Shown: piece by piece, positions 25,471 to 33,663 of the stretch
Numbering within the stretch: position 1 is the stretch's first letter
Layout of the letters: each line of letters begins with the position of its first letter
NCBI GenBank assembly: GCA_049587755.1
Contig: JBAVEN010000083.1
Location: 1 to 64,000 of the forward strand
Length of the DNA stretch: 64,000 nt
Origin: Bog-375 sp049587755
Lineage (GTDB): Bacteria > Acidobacteriota > Terriglobia > Bryobacterales > Bryobacteraceae
Reading direction: 5' to 3'
Program-made: the position numbers and the translations under genes
Notes under the pieces: model-generated
Told to the model about the DNA's origin: nothing
Seen by the model: only the letters and a program-made list of their open reading frames with translations
The model's database searches: none

Positions 25471-25499
25471 AGAAGGAGTAAGGGTTCCCCTAACGCATC

Positions 25500-26126
25500 A
25501 TGAATAGTAACTCCGCGGCGCCGCTCGAAAAAGTGGCCGAGGCGGACTTTCCCAGCGAATTCGGCGCGTTCCGCATCTACGGTTTTCGGGGAGGCCATCG
25601 AGGCCCGAACGATGAAGGGCTCGAAGAAGCCGTGGCCTTGAAAATGGGCGATCTGAACGGCGAGGCGCCGCTGGTTCGCATTCATTCCCAATGCCTGACC
25701 GGCGACGTTTTCCATAGCTTGCGGTGCGATTGCCGCGCGCAACTGGAGATCGCGCTCGAAAGCATCGCCCGCGAAGGCCGCGGCCTGCTGATCTACGAGT
25801 GCCAGGAAGGACGCGGTATTGGGCTGCTCAACAAACTGCGCGCCTACCAATTGCAGGACCAGGGCGCGGACACGGTGGAGGCCAACGAGCAACTGGGCTT
25901 CGATTCCGACCTGCGCAGCTACGCGCTGCCGGGAGCGATTCTGCACTACTTTGGCCTGCGCGAAATCCGCCTGCTCTCCAACAACCCGGAAAAAGTCGAG
26001 GCCGTCGAAAGCGCCGGCGTGCGCGTGGTGGAGCGGGTGCCGTGCCTGGCTCACGTGATCGACACGCGCGAGGCGTATCTCCGCACCAAGAAGGAAAAGA
26101 TGGGGCACCTGCTGGAAGGGTTTTAG
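25500..26126 (+). CDS. ribA: GTP cyclohydrolase II
   Basis: The first committed enzyme of riboflavin synthesis, opening the GTP imidazole ring and releasing formate and pyrophosphate. The 208-residue protein has the zinc site CLTGDVFHSLRCDC, the GTP-binding motif LIYECQEGRGIGLLNKLRAY, and the catalytic Tyr/Arg segments. DTVEANEQLGF and LLSNNPEKVEAVESAGV are also typical. It stands alone, without a fused RibB domain and without rib neighbours. No FMN-riboswitch-sized leader is present, as only 52 bases separate it from the kinase gene. Confidence 0.95.
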   Translation: MNSNSAAPLEKVAEADFPSEFGAFRIYGFRGGHRGPNDEGLEEAVALKMGDLNGEAPLVRIHSQCLTGDVFHSLRCDCRAQLEIALESIAREGRGLLIYECQEGRGIGLLNKLRAYQLQDQGADTVEANEQLGFDSDLRSYALPGAILHYFGLREIRLLSNNPEKVEAVESAGVRVVERVPCLAHVIDTREAYLRTKKEKMGHLLEGF

Positions 26127-26151
26127 GCGGGCGTTCCCACGTCGAGCGCAA

Positions 26152-27597
26152 GTGGCGGCGCCGGGCAATCACGACGCGGTGCGGTGGGGCCGGCTGTGGC
26201 TGGCGGTGCCGCTTGCCGTTTACCTGTTGCTGCCCACGCGCAATTACTACTGGGATGGAGTGGCGTTTGCCATCAACGTCGAGAAGCAACTCCCGCTCCG
26301 CGATACCTTGCACCCGAATCATCTGATTTATACCGCGGCCTGGGTGTGCCTATATCACGCGGCGCTGCTGATCGGGCTCAAGACGCGCGTGCTGTTCCTG
26401 ATGCAGTTCGTCAACAGCCTGCTGGCCGGGGCTGGCGTGGCGCTCCTCTACCGGGCGCTGCGGCGTAGAGCCGTTCGGCCGAACGGCGCGATTGCGGGCG
26501 CGCTGGCGTTCGCTTTCGCGGCCACGTGGTGGAGGTTCTCGACCGACGCGGACGCGTACATTCCGTCGTTGTTTTTATTGTTATGCGCGAATGACCTGCT
26601 CGAAACCAGGCGCAGCGTGGTTTTGGCGGGGTTGACGCACGCGGCGGCGATGCTGTTTCACGAGCTGGCGTTTCTCTATCTGCCGATAGCCTTGTGGCGG
26701 TTGAAAGAACCGAAGAAAGCTGTCTCCTATGGGGCGTGCTCGCTGGGGCCGAGCGCCGTCGCATACGCTTTGGCTTACCGGACGGTGTCCGGACAGTTCA
26801 GCGCCGCTGGCCTGGCCGGCTGGGTGATGGCGCATTCGCCGGATGCTTCGTTCTCGTGGCAGCCGGCGCGCGACTTGGGCCTGACGCTCGCGGGCACGCT
26901 GCGCCTTTTCTTCGGGGGCAGACTCGACCAGGTGAAGCTGGAACCGGTCACCATCATCGGGGCCGCAGCCCTGGTTGCCTGCGCGCTGGGATTGGCGGTG
27001 GGCTGGAGGCGCGGCGGCCCATTTCGGTTTCGCGTTCCGCCAAAAGACCTGTTGCTATGGGTTGCCTTATATGCGGCATTTCTGTTCGTGTGGATGCCGC
27101 AGAACACGTTCTACCGTCTGTTCTACGCGGCGCCGCTGGTGCTCGCCGTGTGCTGCGCGGTGGAGCGCCCCAGGGTGGGTCGTTTCTTACCGTGGACGAT
27201 CTGCGGCGTGCTGTTTCTATGGAACCTGACGTTTGCGATTTACCCGCAGTCGCGCGTGGAGAACAATCCACCGCTGCGTTTTGCGCTGGCGCAACACGCG
27301 AACTGGCCGCCGGGCACGCCGATTGCGTTCCACACGTTCCATCCGGACTTGTGGACCATCAGCTACTTCAACCATCAGGCCGCGTGGATCGGACTCGACA
27401 AAATGGATCTCGGCCGCTTGGACCGGAGCCTTACGGATGCGCGGCAACGAGGCCAGCCGCTGTGGCTGGAGGCGACGGCGTATGATTTCCTATCCACAGA
27501 CCCCGACGGCCGGCGCTGGCTGGCATCGCACCCAGCCCCCTCGTTGTTGGACTTCCGCGATCGGAAACACGAATTCCGGTTTTATCGCGTGCCGTAG
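26152..27597 (+). CDS. Polytopic membrane protein, possible GT-C glycosyltransferase
   Basis: A 481-residue protein with roughly ten hydrophobic helices (WLAVPLAVYLLLP, VLFLMQFVNSLLAGAGVALL, LLLWVALYAAFLFVW) and a soluble C-terminal region from about residue 375. An acidic residue follows the first membrane helix (NYYWDGVAFAINVEKQ), as in GT-C enzymes that use polyprenyl-linked sugars, but no family signature is certain. The start is GTG 26152, 25 bases after ribA. The upper conserved region LHPNHLIYTAAWVCLYHAAL may be part of an active-site loop. Function unknown. Confidence 0.72.
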   Translation: MAAPGNHDAVRWGRLWLAVPLAVYLLLPTRNYYWDGVAFAINVEKQLPLRDTLHPNHLIYTAAWVCLYHAALLIGLKTRVLFLMQFVNSLLAGAGVALLYRALRRRAVRPNGAIAGALAFAFAATWWRFSTDADAYIPSLFLLLCANDLLETRRSVVLAGLTHAAAMLFHELAFLYLPIALWRLKEPKKAVSYGACSLGPSAVAYALAYRTVSGQFSAAGLAGWVMAHSPDASFSWQPARDLGLTLAGTLRLFFGGRLDQVKLEPVTIIGAAALVACALGLAVGWRRGGPFRFRVPPKDLLLWVALYAAFLFVWMPQNTFYRLFYAAPLVLAVCCAVERPRVGRFLPWTICGVLFLWNLTFAIYPQSRVENNPPLRFALAQHANWPPGTPIAFHTFHPDLWTISYFNHQAAWIGLDKMDLGRLDRSLTDARQRGQPLWLEATAYDFLSTDPDGRRWLASHPAPSLLDFRDRKHEFRFYRVP

Positions 27598-27643
27598 CCG
27601 GCGCGGCCGTTCGGTCCGCGTCGGTGGCTTGCCGGCGATCCAA

Positions 27644-28390
27644 TCAGTGGCTCCCCAGCTTGCGCCGGGCCATCCTCCCCAAAGCAAGCAGCGCCACGCC
27701 GGCCAGCACAAAGGTGGAACTCTCCGGTGCGGGCTGCGGGCCGTCATCCAGGAATTCCAGCCCCTCCAACGTTTGCGCCGGGCTGCCGTCGGAAAGGCTG
27801 ACGTTTTCATAGACGAAGGCGGAGTCGGAAGACTGGCCGACACTGGCGCTCAAGTACGCTTCCGCGTCGTTGAGCACCGCTTGAGTAGTCGGGGTCATGT
27901 CGCTGCTGTCGGTGGGTTGCTGCACTTGGCCGGTGGTGAATGAGCCTCCGCCGTCCACCTGGATCTTCCAGATGGCGACTTGCAGCGCCGCGCCCTCCAC
28001 CGGTGTTGTCGGCGTTATGTTGTCCAACAGCCAGGCGATCTGCTCGAGAGCGGCCGGACTTTGGGGTGGGGGAACCTGGCTCGGTAGATCGACGGAGGTG
28101 CCGTAGGCCTCACCCACGTAAATATCGGTGAAGAGGTCGACACACATGGTGTCGCGGTCCACTGTGCCGTTGCTGTTGGTGAGCTGGATATCGAGCACGC
28201 CGGCAAAGTAAAGCTCGGTATCCGCGCCCGGGCCGCCACTGTATGCAGGTATGTTGAGCCACAAAGCGTTTTCTTCCCCGAGGCTCGTGTCAATGTTGGC
28301 GACAATCGTGTCTGCGGCTGCGATTCCGCACGCCAGAATCGCAGCCGCGAACAGATGAAACGTGCGCCGAGATGGATAGAAAACACCCAT
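27644..28390 (-). CDS. PEP-CTERM-type surface protein with a possible thioester domain, copy 1
   Basis: A 248-residue secreted protein with a signal peptide (FHLFAAAILACGIAAADT). The central domain has TMCVDLFT (Cys83), LEQIAWLLDN and LQVAIWKI (Gln137). The C-terminal sorting signal is PESSTFVLAGVALLALGR followed by MARRK, a PES variant of the PEP-CTERM tripartite signal recognised by exosortase. The Cys plus Gln in a CVD...QxAIW arrangement resembles thioester domains of Gram-positive adhesins (PF08341), which can bond covalently to ligands; this is an inference. The ATG at 28390 is preceded by an in-frame GTG at 28393, which aligns with the start of the paralogue. Confidence 0.82.
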   Translation of the reverse strand: MGVFYPSRRTFHLFAAAILACGIAAADTIVANIDTSLGEENALWLNIPAYSGGPGADTELYFAGVLDIQLTNSNGTVDRDTMCVDLFTDIYVGEAYGTSVDLPSQVPPPQSPAALEQIAWLLDNITPTTPVEGAALQVAIWKIQVDGGGSFTTGQVQQPTDSSDMTPTTQAVLNDAEAYLSASVGQSSDSAFVYENVSLSDGSPAQTLEGLEFLDDGPQPAPESSTFVLAGVALLALGRMARRKLGSH

Positions 28391-28584
28391 CACGAGCCGA
28401 GTGTACAGTGCGGTCGAAGTGGGCAAAAGCCCCAAAGGTTCTGAACGTTGTAGCAGAGCTACGGGCCATTCCTCGGGTGCCAAAAGCTGCGCAATTAACT
28501 ATGTCACACCTCAAGAATCAGGGGGATAGAAGAATTCCCGGCGTAGGGATAACTCACTCCCATACCCCGCCACTACCATTACTG
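28391..28584 (-). repeat. Promoter-region duplicate, copy 1
   Basis: The region upstream of copy 1 shares long stretches with 29413-29620 upstream of copy 2. Shared blocks, plus-strand orientation: CCGAGTGTA, AAAGCCCCAA, GGTTCT, GCAATTAA, CAAGAATCA, GGGATA/GGATAG and CATACCC. A minus-strand TACACT (28400-28405) lies six bases before the GTG/ATG start, so the transcript may be leaderless. The duplication therefore includes the regulatory region as well as the gene. Confidence 0.65.
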
Positions 28585-28659
28585 TTGGGATTCGGACATC
28601 AGGTGCTTGCGGGAGGCAGCGGACAAATGCCGGTGCGACGGTTTGCCCGGAGCCCGGCT

Positions 28660-29412
28660 TTAGTGGCTTACCAGCTTGCGGCGAGCCATCCTCCCCAAGG
28701 CAAGCAGCGCCACACCAGCCAGGACAAAAGTGGAGCTCTCCGGCGTCGACCCTGGCCCGGTTGGATACTGAGGCCCTTCTAACATCTGCACGGCAACGCC
28801 ACCCGTTGTAACGTTCTCATAGACGAAGGCGAGGTTGGAAGAGTGACCGACAGCGTCGGTCAGGTAGGATTCCGCATCGCTGAGGATCGTTGCATTGGTC
28901 GTCTCATGACGGGTGGTCGACTGCTCGACGGTGCCGCTGCTGAATGGGTTGCTGGCCCCGGCGTAAACGCCGTCCTCTGCAATCTTCCAGATGGCGAGTT
29001 GCAACCCTGCGGCCTGATCGTCGGTGAGCGTATTCCCCGACACGGGATCATAGGTATCCAACAGCCAGGCAATCTGCTCGAGAGCGGCGTTCGAAGTGGG
29101 CGCCGTAACGGCGGCCTGGCTGGGCGGGACAACGGTGGTGTTGTAGACCGTGTTTTCGTCGATGGCGGTGAACAGTTGGACACACATGGTTGTGCGCTCA
29201 AATGTGCCGCTGACACCGGTTTCGGTGAGTTGGATGTCGATGATGCCGCCAAAGTCAACGTCCGTGGGTGTACCATTTTCATCGATCCAGAAAGATGCCC
29301 CGGCGCCAAGTCCAGTGACCTCAATCGTGTCCGCGGCGGCGATTCCGGACGCTAGAATCGCCACCGCGAACACACCGATTGCGCGCCGAGAAGGTCTGGG
29401 GAACGCTTTCAC
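28660..29412 (-). CDS. PEP-CTERM-type surface protein with a possible thioester domain, copy 2
   Basis: A 250-residue paralogue of the neighbouring gene: signal peptide (AIGVFAVAILASGIAAADT), TMCVQLFT (Cys77), LEQIAWLLDT, LQLAIWKI (Gln138), FVYENV and the same C-terminal PESSTFVLAGVALLALGR followed by MARRK. The C-terminal 25 residues are nearly identical to copy 1 while the middle has diverged, apart from the Cys/Gln blocks. GTG at 29412 is preferred because it aligns with the start of copy 1; an ATG at 29436 would add eight residues but would lie within the candidate promoter. Presumably exported, then processed and anchored by an exosortase that is not encoded here. Confidence 0.8.
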   Translation of the reverse strand: MKAFPRPSRRAIGVFAVAILASGIAAADTIEVTGLGAGASFWIDENGTPTDVDFGGIIDIQLTETGVSGTFERTTMCVQLFTAIDENTVYNTTVVPPSQAAVTAPTSNAALEQIAWLLDTYDPVSGNTLTDDQAAGLQLAIWKIAEDGVYAGASNPFSSGTVEQSTTRHETTNATILSDAESYLTDAVGHSSNLAFVYENVTTGGVAVQMLEGPQYPTGPGSTPESSTFVLAGVALLALGRMARRKLVSH

Positions 29413-29620
29413 TAGGCCGAGTGTAACTTGCGGCAAATAGGCGCGAAAGCCCCAACGGTTCTATAAGTTACGGTGCTATGGGTTGTAGAACTCCTGTGGA
29501 CTAGTCCGTGCCCGAAAGCGGTGCAATTAACCCTGCCGCATGCCAAGAATCATGAGGATAGGGGAATCCCCGAACCGACGTTAATTCACTCTCATACCCA
29601 CCATTACCGCTACCGCTGCT
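29413..29620 (-). repeat. Promoter-region duplicate, copy 2
   Basis: This block matches 28391-28584 in order and orientation. The minus-strand TACACT (29420-29425) is seven bases before the GTG start. Both copies keep the AAAGCCCCAA block about 30 bases further upstream, where a -35 or activator site would be. No gene is visible in 29437-29669 beyond this repeat. Confidence 0.6.
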
Positions 29621-29669
29621 CAAGCGAATGGAAAAGCCCTCGGCGGGCGGGGGCAAACCGATGCAGACG

Positions 29670-30419
29670 TCACCTGCTCTTCAACTGCTCGGGCAGCACC
29701 GCATAGCCTTCGGGAGGGGGGAACAGGGACACCAGCAGTTCCAGGCGGCGGCGCAAATACCGGCTCGGCATCTGGCGCGGGCCGGTTTCCACATCGATAT
29801 CGCAGCAGGTGCCGTGCAGGTAGAGGGTGAGAGTGTCTTCAAAAGCCTGCCGTGCGTAATCGCGAAACAGCTTGGTTTCCTTGCGCACATTGGTCTGGCG
29901 GCGCACCAGGGCCTGCTTGAGATGCCAGCCTTTTTCGTCGACCTCGCCGTGAACCTCGGCGCTCAACTCTTCGCGCAGCGCGCGGAAGAAGCGCTCCTGC
30001 ACGTCCTGGCTCCAGCGGTCGGCGGTAAGAGCCGCTAGCGCGTTGTAGAAACGGTAATGATACTCGGCAACATCGCTGTCCTTGATGCCGAGCGCGAGCA
30101 CCGTGAACTCATCCAGGTCGCGCCGGCAATATGCGAGATAGCGTCCCTCGGCGGGGCGCTCGAAGCGAACCGCGTCGCCCTCCTTGCCGTTGCCGCGCTC
30201 GAGATAAGGCGCCAGGATGATGCCCATTCGCGGCAACAGCGCCACTAATGCGGGCGAAATGGCGGCGATCGGGTCAGTCAGGTACTGCTTCACCTCGTCT
30301 TCAGCGACAGGTAACGTGGAAAAATAGGAAAACTTGCTGCTTAGGGGAATCATCTCGCCGCGAAAACGCGCGGCTAGATCGTCCACCGTCAACTTCGACC
30401 CATTTACTTCGGCTGCCAT
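29670..30419 (-). CDS. Conserved-looking cytoplasmic protein of unknown function
   Basis: This 249-residue protein starts MAAEVNGSKLTVDDLAARFR at ATG 30419; eight more upstream codons are open. It is rich in charged helices, e.g. FRALREELSAEVHGEVDEKG and RYLRRRLELLVSLFPPPEGY, with no signal peptide, membrane segment or metal motif that I recognise. I cannot name a family. It is divergent from lpxB; the two starts are only 44 bases apart, so their promoters must overlap. Confidence 0.7.
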   Translation of the reverse strand: MAAEVNGSKLTVDDLAARFRGEMIPLSSKFSYFSTLPVAEDEVKQYLTDPIAAISPALVALLPRMGIILAPYLERGNGKEGDAVRFERPAEGRYLAYCRRDLDEFTVLALGIKDSDVAEYHYRFYNALAALTADRWSQDVQERFFRALREELSAEVHGEVDEKGWHLKQALVRRQTNVRKETKLFRDYARQAFEDTLTLYLHGTCCDIDVETGPRQMPSRYLRRRLELLVSLFPPPEGYAVLPEQLKSR

Positions 30420-30463
30420 GGCCCGAATCGATTGTAACAACACGGCGGGGTAAACTTGGAACG

Positions 30464-31618
30464 GTGGCGCGAAAAATCCTCGTATCGGCGGGCGAAGCCT
30501 CGGGCGATCTCTACGCCTCGCTGGTGATCAGCGAGTTGCGCCGGGCCTCGGCCGGCCTGGAGTGCTTCGGCTGCACCGGGCCGCGGCTTCGCGCCGAAGG
30601 TGTGCGCACGGTGGTGGATGCGGCCGGCCTGGCGGTGGTCGGCTTGCTCGAAGTGGTGCGCCACCTGCCGCGCGTCTGGCGCGAATACCGAAGGCTGATT
30701 GCCGCCGCCCGCGCGGAAAAGCCGGACCTGGCGCTGCTCACCGATTCCCCCGATTTTCATCTCCGCGTGGCGCGCCGCTTGGCGGCCCAGGGAATCCCGG
30801 TAGTCTACCTGGTGGCGCCGCAAGCCTGGGCCTGGCGGAAAAGCAGGGTGAAAACGCTGCGCCGGGCCGTCACCCGCCTGCTGTGCATTTTTCCATTTGA
30901 GGAGGAGTTTTTCCGTGCGGCCGGGGTCAAAACGGAATACATCGGCCACCCGCTGGCCGGATTAGTGAAACCGTCCCTCAGCCGGGATGAGTTTTTCCGG
31001 AAACACGGATTCGATCCCGCCCGTCCATTAGTATCGGTGCTTCCCGGAAGCCGGCGTGGAGAAGCGGCACGGCACCTGCCTGCGCTGATGGAGGCGGTGC
31101 GGATCCTCGATCGCGAGCAGGCGATGAGTTTTGTCCTTCCCGCCTCGGCCACCACGGGCACCACGTTTTTCGAAGATCGCGTCGGGGATGCGCCGCTACA
31201 GGTGATAGAGGGAGAAAGCTGGGATGCCATGGCGCACTCCACGCTGGCCCTGGCCGCGAGCGGAACAGTGACCGTGGAGGCCGCGCTGCTCGGTGTCCCG
31301 ATGGTCACGTTTTACAAGGTGACTACTCCCAGTTGGCTGCTGGGGAAGCTGCTGGTGAAAGTGCCGTACTATACGATGGTCAACCTGATTGCGGGCCGGC
31401 AGGTGGTGCCGGAGCTGATGCAGCGGCAGATGACCGGCGGCCGCATTGCCGCGGAGGCGTTGCGCCTGCTGCGCGACCCGGAGGAGCGGAAACGCATGCT
31501 GGCGGGCCTGGAAGAGGTGCGCAGCCGGCTGGCGGAAGCCGGGCCGGGCGAGGCCCCGCGGCGCGCCGCAGCCATCGTACAGGATATTCTGGAAGGACAG
31601 GTAGCTCATGTATCGTGA
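30464..31618 (+). CDS. lpxB: Lipid-A-disaccharide synthase
   Basis: A GT19 glycosyltransferase joining UDP-diacylglucosamine and lipid X into the lipid A disaccharide at the inner membrane. It shows KILVSAGEASGDLYASLVIS at the N-terminus, DSPDFHLRVARR, YLVAPQAWAWRKSRVKTLRR, FPFEEEFFRAAGVKTEYIGH, VLPGSRRGE and ALAASGTVTVEAALLGVPMV. The GTG at 30464 gives 384 residues, the family's normal length. The open frame runs 72 codons further upstream but without homology and through the divergent neighbour. Its presence shows a lipid-A outer membrane. No other lpx gene is adjacent. Confidence 0.95.
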   Translation: MARKILVSAGEASGDLYASLVISELRRASAGLECFGCTGPRLRAEGVRTVVDAAGLAVVGLLEVVRHLPRVWREYRRLIAAARAEKPDLALLTDSPDFHLRVARRLAAQGIPVVYLVAPQAWAWRKSRVKTLRRAVTRLLCIFPFEEEFFRAAGVKTEYIGHPLAGLVKPSLSRDEFFRKHGFDPARPLVSVLPGSRRGEAARHLPALMEAVRILDREQAMSFVLPASATTGTTFFEDRVGDAPLQVIEGESWDAMAHSTLALAASGTVTVEAALLGVPMVTFYKVTTPSWLLGKLLVKVPYYTMVNLIAGRQVVPELMQRQMTGGRIAAEALRLLRDPEERKRMLAGLEEVRSRLAEAGPGEAPRRAAAIVQDILEGQVAHVS

Positions 31619-33596
31619 ATCTCGCGCAGTCACCACCGCCCTGGCGGCGGGTGTATTGCTGGTAGCCGCGGCTTGGCCCGTGACGGCTCAGGAACGCCGC
31701 TCCGGCCCGCAAATCGACGTGCAGGACTACACCATCGACGCGGACATCTCCCCCAATACGCAATCGCTCTCGGTTCAGGCAGTAGTGCGATTCGTGCCGC
31801 TGGCGGACAACCTGACCTCCGCCACCTTCGAGCTGAACAACGCGCTCAACATCGCGCGTGTGCTGGACGGCCAGGGAAAACAGATTGCCGCCTCGCGCAA
31901 CAGTCAGGATTTTACCGTGCGCCTCGCGTTCGATTCGCCGCTCGCCAAAGGCCAGGCGGCGAGCGTCACCTTTTACTATGACGGCAGGCTTAGCGGGCAG
32001 GAAGATTCGCCGGTGGAAGGCATCCGCTTCGCCGCCATCCATCCGGATTTCGCTTACCTGCTGTACCCGGCGCGCTGGTTCCCGGTGAGCGGCTATTCGA
32101 CCGACCGCTTCGCCGCCGATATGCGCGTCTCGGTGCCGGCGGGCTACACCGTGGTGGGCAGCGGCCTGGATTCCCACCAGGCGGCGGGCGACAAGATTCA
32201 ATACGAGTTCAAGTTCGAGCACCCGTCGTTCCCGGGCAGCATCGCGGTGGTGAAGGATCAGCCCAAGCGCGTGCAGGCCGAAGGTGTCACTACGTCGCTC
32301 TACTTCCGCGGCGCGGAGGCCGACATGGCGGACGCCTACGGCAACGAGACCAGCCAGATCATGTCGTACTTCTCCGGCGTTTACGGCCCGCCGCCATACG
32401 CCGACCTGACGATCGTCGAAACCGAATCGGGCGCGCCCAATGGATACGCCGCGCCTGGCCTGATTTTCCTGGCGCCCGCCGCCCTGACTCACCCGGTGGC
32501 TTCCAAGCTGTTGGCCAACGAGGTTACGCGCCAGTGGTGGGAAGAGCTGGTTTCGCCCACCACCCGCAATCACTTGTGGCTCACCAACGGGCTGGCGGCG
32601 TACTCGGAGCTGTTGTGGGTGGAGCATACCGCCGGCAAGGGCGCGATGGAAAGCCAGCTTCACGACGTGATGGTGGAAGCGCTCACGGTGGACAACGTGC
32701 CGATGATTCAAGCCGCGCGCCTGGAAGATTATTCTCCTGAGCTATGGGCGCTGACCGGCAGCAAAGGCGCAGCAGTCACCAACATGTTGCGCTACCTGAT
32801 CGGTGACGACAAGTTTTTCGAGGTGCTGAAGGATTATGCGCAGCAGTACGTCTGGAAAACGGCCAATACCGACGATTTCCGCGCCGTGGTCGAAAAGGTG
32901 ACCGGTAAAAATCTGGGTTACTTCTTCCTGCAGTGGATCGAATCGAGCGGCGCGCCGGAATTCAAGCTCGATTACACGATTTACCGGACGCAAAAGGGCT
33001 TCCGCGTGATGGGCAAGGTCACCCAGGATATGGACACGTTCCGCATGCCGGTGGATCTCAAGATCGAGACCGAAGGCAACCCGGAGCAGCAGCGGATCGA
33101 GGTAGTGGGCACGTCGTCGGAGTTCTCGGTCGACACGTTCGGCAAGCCGAAGAACGTCATCATCGATCCGGACAACCTGGTCTTGCGCTACAGCCCGGCG
33201 ATGAGGGTGGCGGTGGCCATCAAGAAGGGCGAACAATTCGCCGAACTCAGCCAATTTCCGGAAGCCCTCCAGCAGTATCAGAAGGCGCTTGAGACCAACC
33301 GCACCAGCTCGCTCGCGCACTACCGGATCGCCGAAGTCTACTTTTTACAGAGCAACTTCCAGCCTGCCGCCAACGAGTTCCGCGAAGCGCTGAATGGCGA
33401 CCTGCAGCCCAAATGGACCGAGGTCTGGGCGCACATCAACCTGGGCAAGATTTTCGATGTCACCGGCCAGCGCGACCGCGCCGTCAACGAGTATAATCTC
33501 GCCATGCGCACCAAGGACGATACGCAGGGTGCGCAGGAAGAAGCCACCAAGTACCTGAAGACGGCGTACGAGAGGCCGCGCCGCACGGAACAGTAA
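31608..33596 (+). CDS. Secreted M1-peptidase-like protein without zinc ligands, with C-terminal TPRs
   Basis: This 662-residue protein has a signal peptide (ALAAGVLLVAAAWPVTAQ) and an M1 aminopeptidase-like N-terminal beta domain. Its catalytic-like domain reads ANEVTRQWWEELV where M1 enzymes have HExxHQWW. All three zinc-ligand positions are changed at the exact family spacing: Asn304 and Arg308 for the two His, and Asn327 (WLTNGLAAY) for the Glu 23 residues after the first. The GxMEN motif is also lost (GAPNGYAAPG). The C-terminus carries two or three TPR repeats (FPEALQQYQKALETN, LAHYRIAEVYFLQSNFQPAA). It is thus a pseudopeptidase, perhaps a periplasmic binding or scaffold protein. Its ATG overlaps the lpxB end by 11 bases. 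Confidence 0.85.
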   Translation: MYRESRAVTTALAAGVLLVAAAWPVTAQERRSGPQIDVQDYTIDADISPNTQSLSVQAVVRFVPLADNLTSATFELNNALNIARVLDGQGKQIAASRNSQDFTVRLAFDSPLAKGQAASVTFYYDGRLSGQEDSPVEGIRFAAIHPDFAYLLYPARWFPVSGYSTDRFAADMRVSVPAGYTVVGSGLDSHQAAGDKIQYEFKFEHPSFPGSIAVVKDQPKRVQAEGVTTSLYFRGAEADMADAYGNETSQIMSYFSGVYGPPPYADLTIVETESGAPNGYAAPGLIFLAPAALTHPVASKLLANEVTRQWWEELVSPTTRNHLWLTNGLAAYSELLWVEHTAGKGAMESQLHDVMVEALTVDNVPMIQAARLEDYSPELWALTGSKGAAVTNMLRYLIGDDKFFEVLKDYAQQYVWKTANTDDFRAVVEKVTGKNLGYFFLQWIESSGAPEFKLDYTIYRTQKGFRVMGKVTQDMDTFRMPVDLKIETEGNPEQQRIEVVGTSSEFSVDTFGKPKNVIIDPDNLVLRYSPAMRVAVAIKKGEQFAELSQFPEALQQYQKALETNRTSSLAHYRIAEVYFLQSNFQPAANEFREALNGDLQPKWTEVWAHINLGKIFDVTGQRDRAVNEYNLAMRTKDDTQGAQEEATKYLKTAYERPRRTEQ

Positions 33597-33663
33597 CGTA
33601 GCGCGGGCAGTCCTGCCTGCCGAGGCGCGATTCGTCCCGGCTCTTCTTCTCGGGCTGAGCTGA

